Source: Panorpa germanica | Taxonomy: Eukaryota > Arthropoda > Insecta > Mecoptera > Panorpidae | Direction of reading: 5' to 3' | Length of the DNA stretch: 64,000 bases | Assembly: GCA_963678705.1 (NCBI GenBank) | Contig: OY783217.1 | Coordinates: 5,394,001 to 5,458,000, forward strand | Shown: piece by piece, positions 61,105-64,000 of the stretch | Position numbering within the stretch: position 1 is the first letter of the stretch | How the letters are laid out: each line of letters starts with the position of its first letter | Notes under the pieces: generated by a model | What the model was told of the DNA's origin: nothing | Database searches by the model: none | The model's input: the letters and a program-made list of their open reading frames with translations, nothing else | Program-made: the position numbers and the translations under genes

Positions 61105-63163
61105 ACTCTTCTCTAAGTATTAGTAGTAATACTATTGCAATTACAAGACAATTGTATGTTTTATTACATCCATGTGTAAAAATATCCACTAGACATAAAA
61201 TATTTCATACTTTCATAAAAATATGTAGACAAAGCATTAAATTGAATGTTTGAGGAATTCAGATGTTACATACCCGTACATTCGCTTACAAAAGCAATAT
61301 TAAAATAGAAGCCAATATTAAAAAAGGAGAATAATTCATATAAAGTCATGGGGTGGTTTACTACCCTACGGTCTACTGGAACACGGCTGTCGGTTGCCTG
61401 TTCAGAGAGGTTTATGCCCTTTTTTATGTTCGGTACGGTTTTGTTCGGAATGTTGTAGAAGAGAATTCTCAAAGCTAATATATTTAATATTGTTGGATAA
61501 ATTTTTAACCCGAATTGGTATTTCACGAGGAAAATATATTTCATTCTGCAAGAAAAAACCAATTACATTTGTACGTTGTAACTTTTCAGTAATCGTTGTT
61601 AAATTTATGTTTTATTAAGATATTCAAGACAAAGGTATTCACCGTCACATCACCATCGCTATTATATAACGACGCCGTGAACATTACACGTCTAATCACT
61701 ATTTTCACTATTTTATATTATATTTTTTTATTATCAATTTCATTGAATTCTAATCAACTAAATCAATCGGTTAGATTTTTACAATAATAATATATTCTAA
61801 ATATACTTTTAGTTATTTTATTAGAAATTATTTTCAGCTTCATTTTTGTCTTTCATGCTCTTCATGTTCTTTAAACATTAAATGTAATATTTCATTTACG
61901 AGTATTATTATTATCTTAGTACACGGTATTCCAACGGTTCAATAGGAAGGTTAACATTTTATGACCTTGACTTTATTATGTTGTCTCTTATCACTTAACG
62001 AGTGAGTGCGATAGTTATACATTGAGGAGGTAAAATATTGTGAAGGATTATATCACAGATGGATAAACGATCGAGTTTTATCATTGAATTGTATTCGTAG
62101 GTTATTCGAGCTAAGCGTATTATGCTTGGGAAAGTCCCAGGATGCCAATCGTAAGAGTAATGTCGGACTACTCACACGTACCACCCACTCACCCTTCCTT
62201 TTACTTAACTTCCTCTCCCAACAAGACAAATGGATTATTTATAGCTTCGGAAATATTTATAGGTGAAGTGACTTCTATCGTGATGGAAATAAATGATTAG
62301 ATTTATGTTTCTGTGAATCATTCGCTTCACGAAACTTCTGGATGAGTTGTTCAAGTAGAAATCTTGGAAATCAGTTACTAATTAGTTCACACGGAAGCCG
62401 AGAACGTTAAAATGTTGTATTAATTTATGATCCTAAATTGATTGGGTTGTGAACTGAAGTATGAACCGGGGAAAAATATGAAACCAAAAAAAATATCTAG
62501 AAAATCGTTTACTAACTAAAAAGTAAATTATTTATTCCTTTAAAAAGACTCAAGTGTTGCTCTTGCTATCTTGCCATAAACTAATTCGACGCTAATTTAC
62601 TTACGTGCAAGCTTACTACAAATTAATTAAAGCGTCTTTATCTTTTGAGAGATTTGTTAAGATAGTCATATGTTGACTTCGGAACCTTAAATGTGCATTA
62701 ATTAAAAATGTATTTTGCTTTGTCTTGTTGAACCTTCTGTTATATATCTATCATCTATGCTAGTTCATAAGTGAGACATCATCGAATATTGAGTTTTGCG
62801 TTAACGACGAAAGTGTGTTTTGTTGCATATGTAGAGGTTAAACATCAATTTTTAGGGGATGTGTTACTAATGAACTGCACGATTCATATATACTTAATTT
62901 AAATTGGTACAGTTGGTGAGAATAGTGAAAGAGAGTAATAAAATACAAAGTTTAAATCAGACAGGAAAATAAACGCTTGACGTCATATATATGTCTACAC
63001 TCTACCCTTCTCCCTTATTGCCATTTATGTTCAATAACAGAGATAGATTTACTTATCTGATTTGCGTATTTGATAAATTACGCAAAGATTCTACTATCAT
63101 ATTGCAAAGTTATACAATCAAATTGACCAGAAAAGCAAATATTTTGATTCTTAAAAATTAAAA
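61105..63163. other. intergenic DNA, no gene seen
   Basis: A GC-richer patch at 61345-61460 reads ATDSRVPVDRRVVNHP on the minus strand, within a 98-codon frame (61266-61562). It looks like a transposon-derived protein piece but I cannot name it. The rest is AT-rich without supported exons. Confidence 0.45.
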
Positions 63164-63401
63164 CCCAGTAAACATTTTGGAGTCATTTTAACAATAATTT
63201 GAAGATGCGTATGATTTTTTTGTCATAAAAGAGTTCATTTACAGTTTAGTTACTCACAGTCGTTCATATGGAATGTCTATTTTATTGCTACAAATGACGA
63301 AAGCACTCCACCTGTCGGAATACAAATGAAGATATTAGATTGAAGTGCAATAGTGATAGAAACGTCACGAAACATGACACTCCACCAAATTGTTTACTGG
63401 G
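63164..63401 (+). mobile_element. MITE, CCCAGTAAACA family, copy D (both ends intact)
   Basis: This 238-bp copy begins CCCAGTAAACATTTTGGAGT and ends CAAATTGTTTACTGGG, so both terminal repeats are complete. Compared with copy C it has a short internal deletion after ATGAAGAT. Flanking bases are AA on both sides, again without a longer duplication. Confidence 0.9.
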
Positions 63402-64000
63402 AAGGATCGATAGACAAATATATTCTAAAAAAGATATAAAATAATAAAAGAAAAATGGCTCACACCCACAACCCCGTTTCTCAAAAGAATTTATTTTTCT
63501 GGATTGAAATTTAAAATTCAGTTTCTTTTATATTTTGTGACCTCCACTATTTTCTACTTTCACTGACAACGTAAGATGCTTTTTCCATACTTTTCACATG
63601 GTAAGCAACTAAGCAAACAAACGGCTCGCTGAACACTGAGATTCCTCCTTTGACCGTAATTCAAGCCACTTACTGCTATGACCTTATTACGTTCCGCCCT
63701 TACATTTTCCCTATATCTTTAGAGTTGACCATGATCTATTGCTATCAACCGCAACGCTGGTTTATATTATAATATAATTCAAGTTTACGATACTGCTCAA
63801 GCAGAATAAATATTTTAATCAAAATAATAAAAAAAGTAAAATGTAAATTGAAAATATTGAGTTTTCCAAAAAGGGTAAGCAGCAGTAGGTATTACAGTAA
63901 ACTAAGAGAGTGAAGTATATATTTAATCTTCTTTAAATATAATGTTTAACAATAATAGTTGTATGTTTTGAAAGCGAGATGCTATTTGCCTAGCTCGATG
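63402..64000. other. AT-rich DNA, no gene seen
   Basis: No coding exon, RNA gene or recognised repeat. Confidence 0.5.

Noticed and set aside
61266-61562. 98-codon minus-strand frame with ATDSRVPVDRRVVNHP
   Set aside because: The central string looks transposon-derived, but the rest is AT-driven and I cannot place it in any family.
1-64000. Retroviral, LTR or Polinton-type fossils
   Set aside because: No long terminal repeats, protease/integrase, capsid or family B polymerase motifs were recognisable; the GC island at 31 kb was considered as a possible solo LTR, but nothing specific supports it.

Overview
The window looks like nuclear DNA from an insect. It is AT-rich and has one multi-exon gene whose protein is of the arthropod Rgl type, eleven short introns (72 to 142 nt) after one 14.7-kb first intron, TCAGT initiator-like motifs near the probable promoter, and scattered relics of mariner, Tc1, Tigger-like and RTE-type elements. 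I cannot assign the order.

The only complete gene I can support is Rgl (RalGDS-like), plus strand, 5332-23578. Thirteen coding exons join in phase to 840 residues with the order REM domain, CDC25-type GEF domain, Ser-rich linker, Ras-association domain. This is a Ras/Rap-responsive activator of Ral GTPases. Exon 1 lies 14.7 kb upstream of the rest. The big intron holds several non-autonomous transposons, two clusters of nuclear-receptor half-sites, and otherwise AT-rich DNA. A 72-nt intron near the start of the conserved part (20355-20426) is a multiple of three, stop-free and in phase, so its retention would add 24 residues.

Just downstream of the Rgl poly(A) signals, 23995-29985 is a strange composite: diverged terminal inverted repeats, ~83-bp minisatellite blocks, and in the centre a giant palindrome of 146-bp satellite units (8 units one way, a 137-nt loop, 14 units the other way). 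If transcribed, for example by Rgl read-through, it would fold into a very long hairpin. It is the best candidate here for an undescribed system (hairpin-RNA/siRNA source or foldback element). A likely 3'-terminal exon of a second, minus-strand gene (30486-30564) lies right after it, so the palindrome sits between two convergent genes.

From about 31 kb to the end I find no complete gene. This part holds anonymous AT-rich DNA, islands of higher GC, three of the four copies of a ~245-bp MITE with CCCAGTAAACA ends, RTE-type LINE fragments on both strands, a decayed mariner, a Tc1-like transposase tail, and several unnamed dispersed repeats. I see no rRNA, CRISPR array, convincing tRNA, or recognisable retrovirus, LTR or Polinton-type element.
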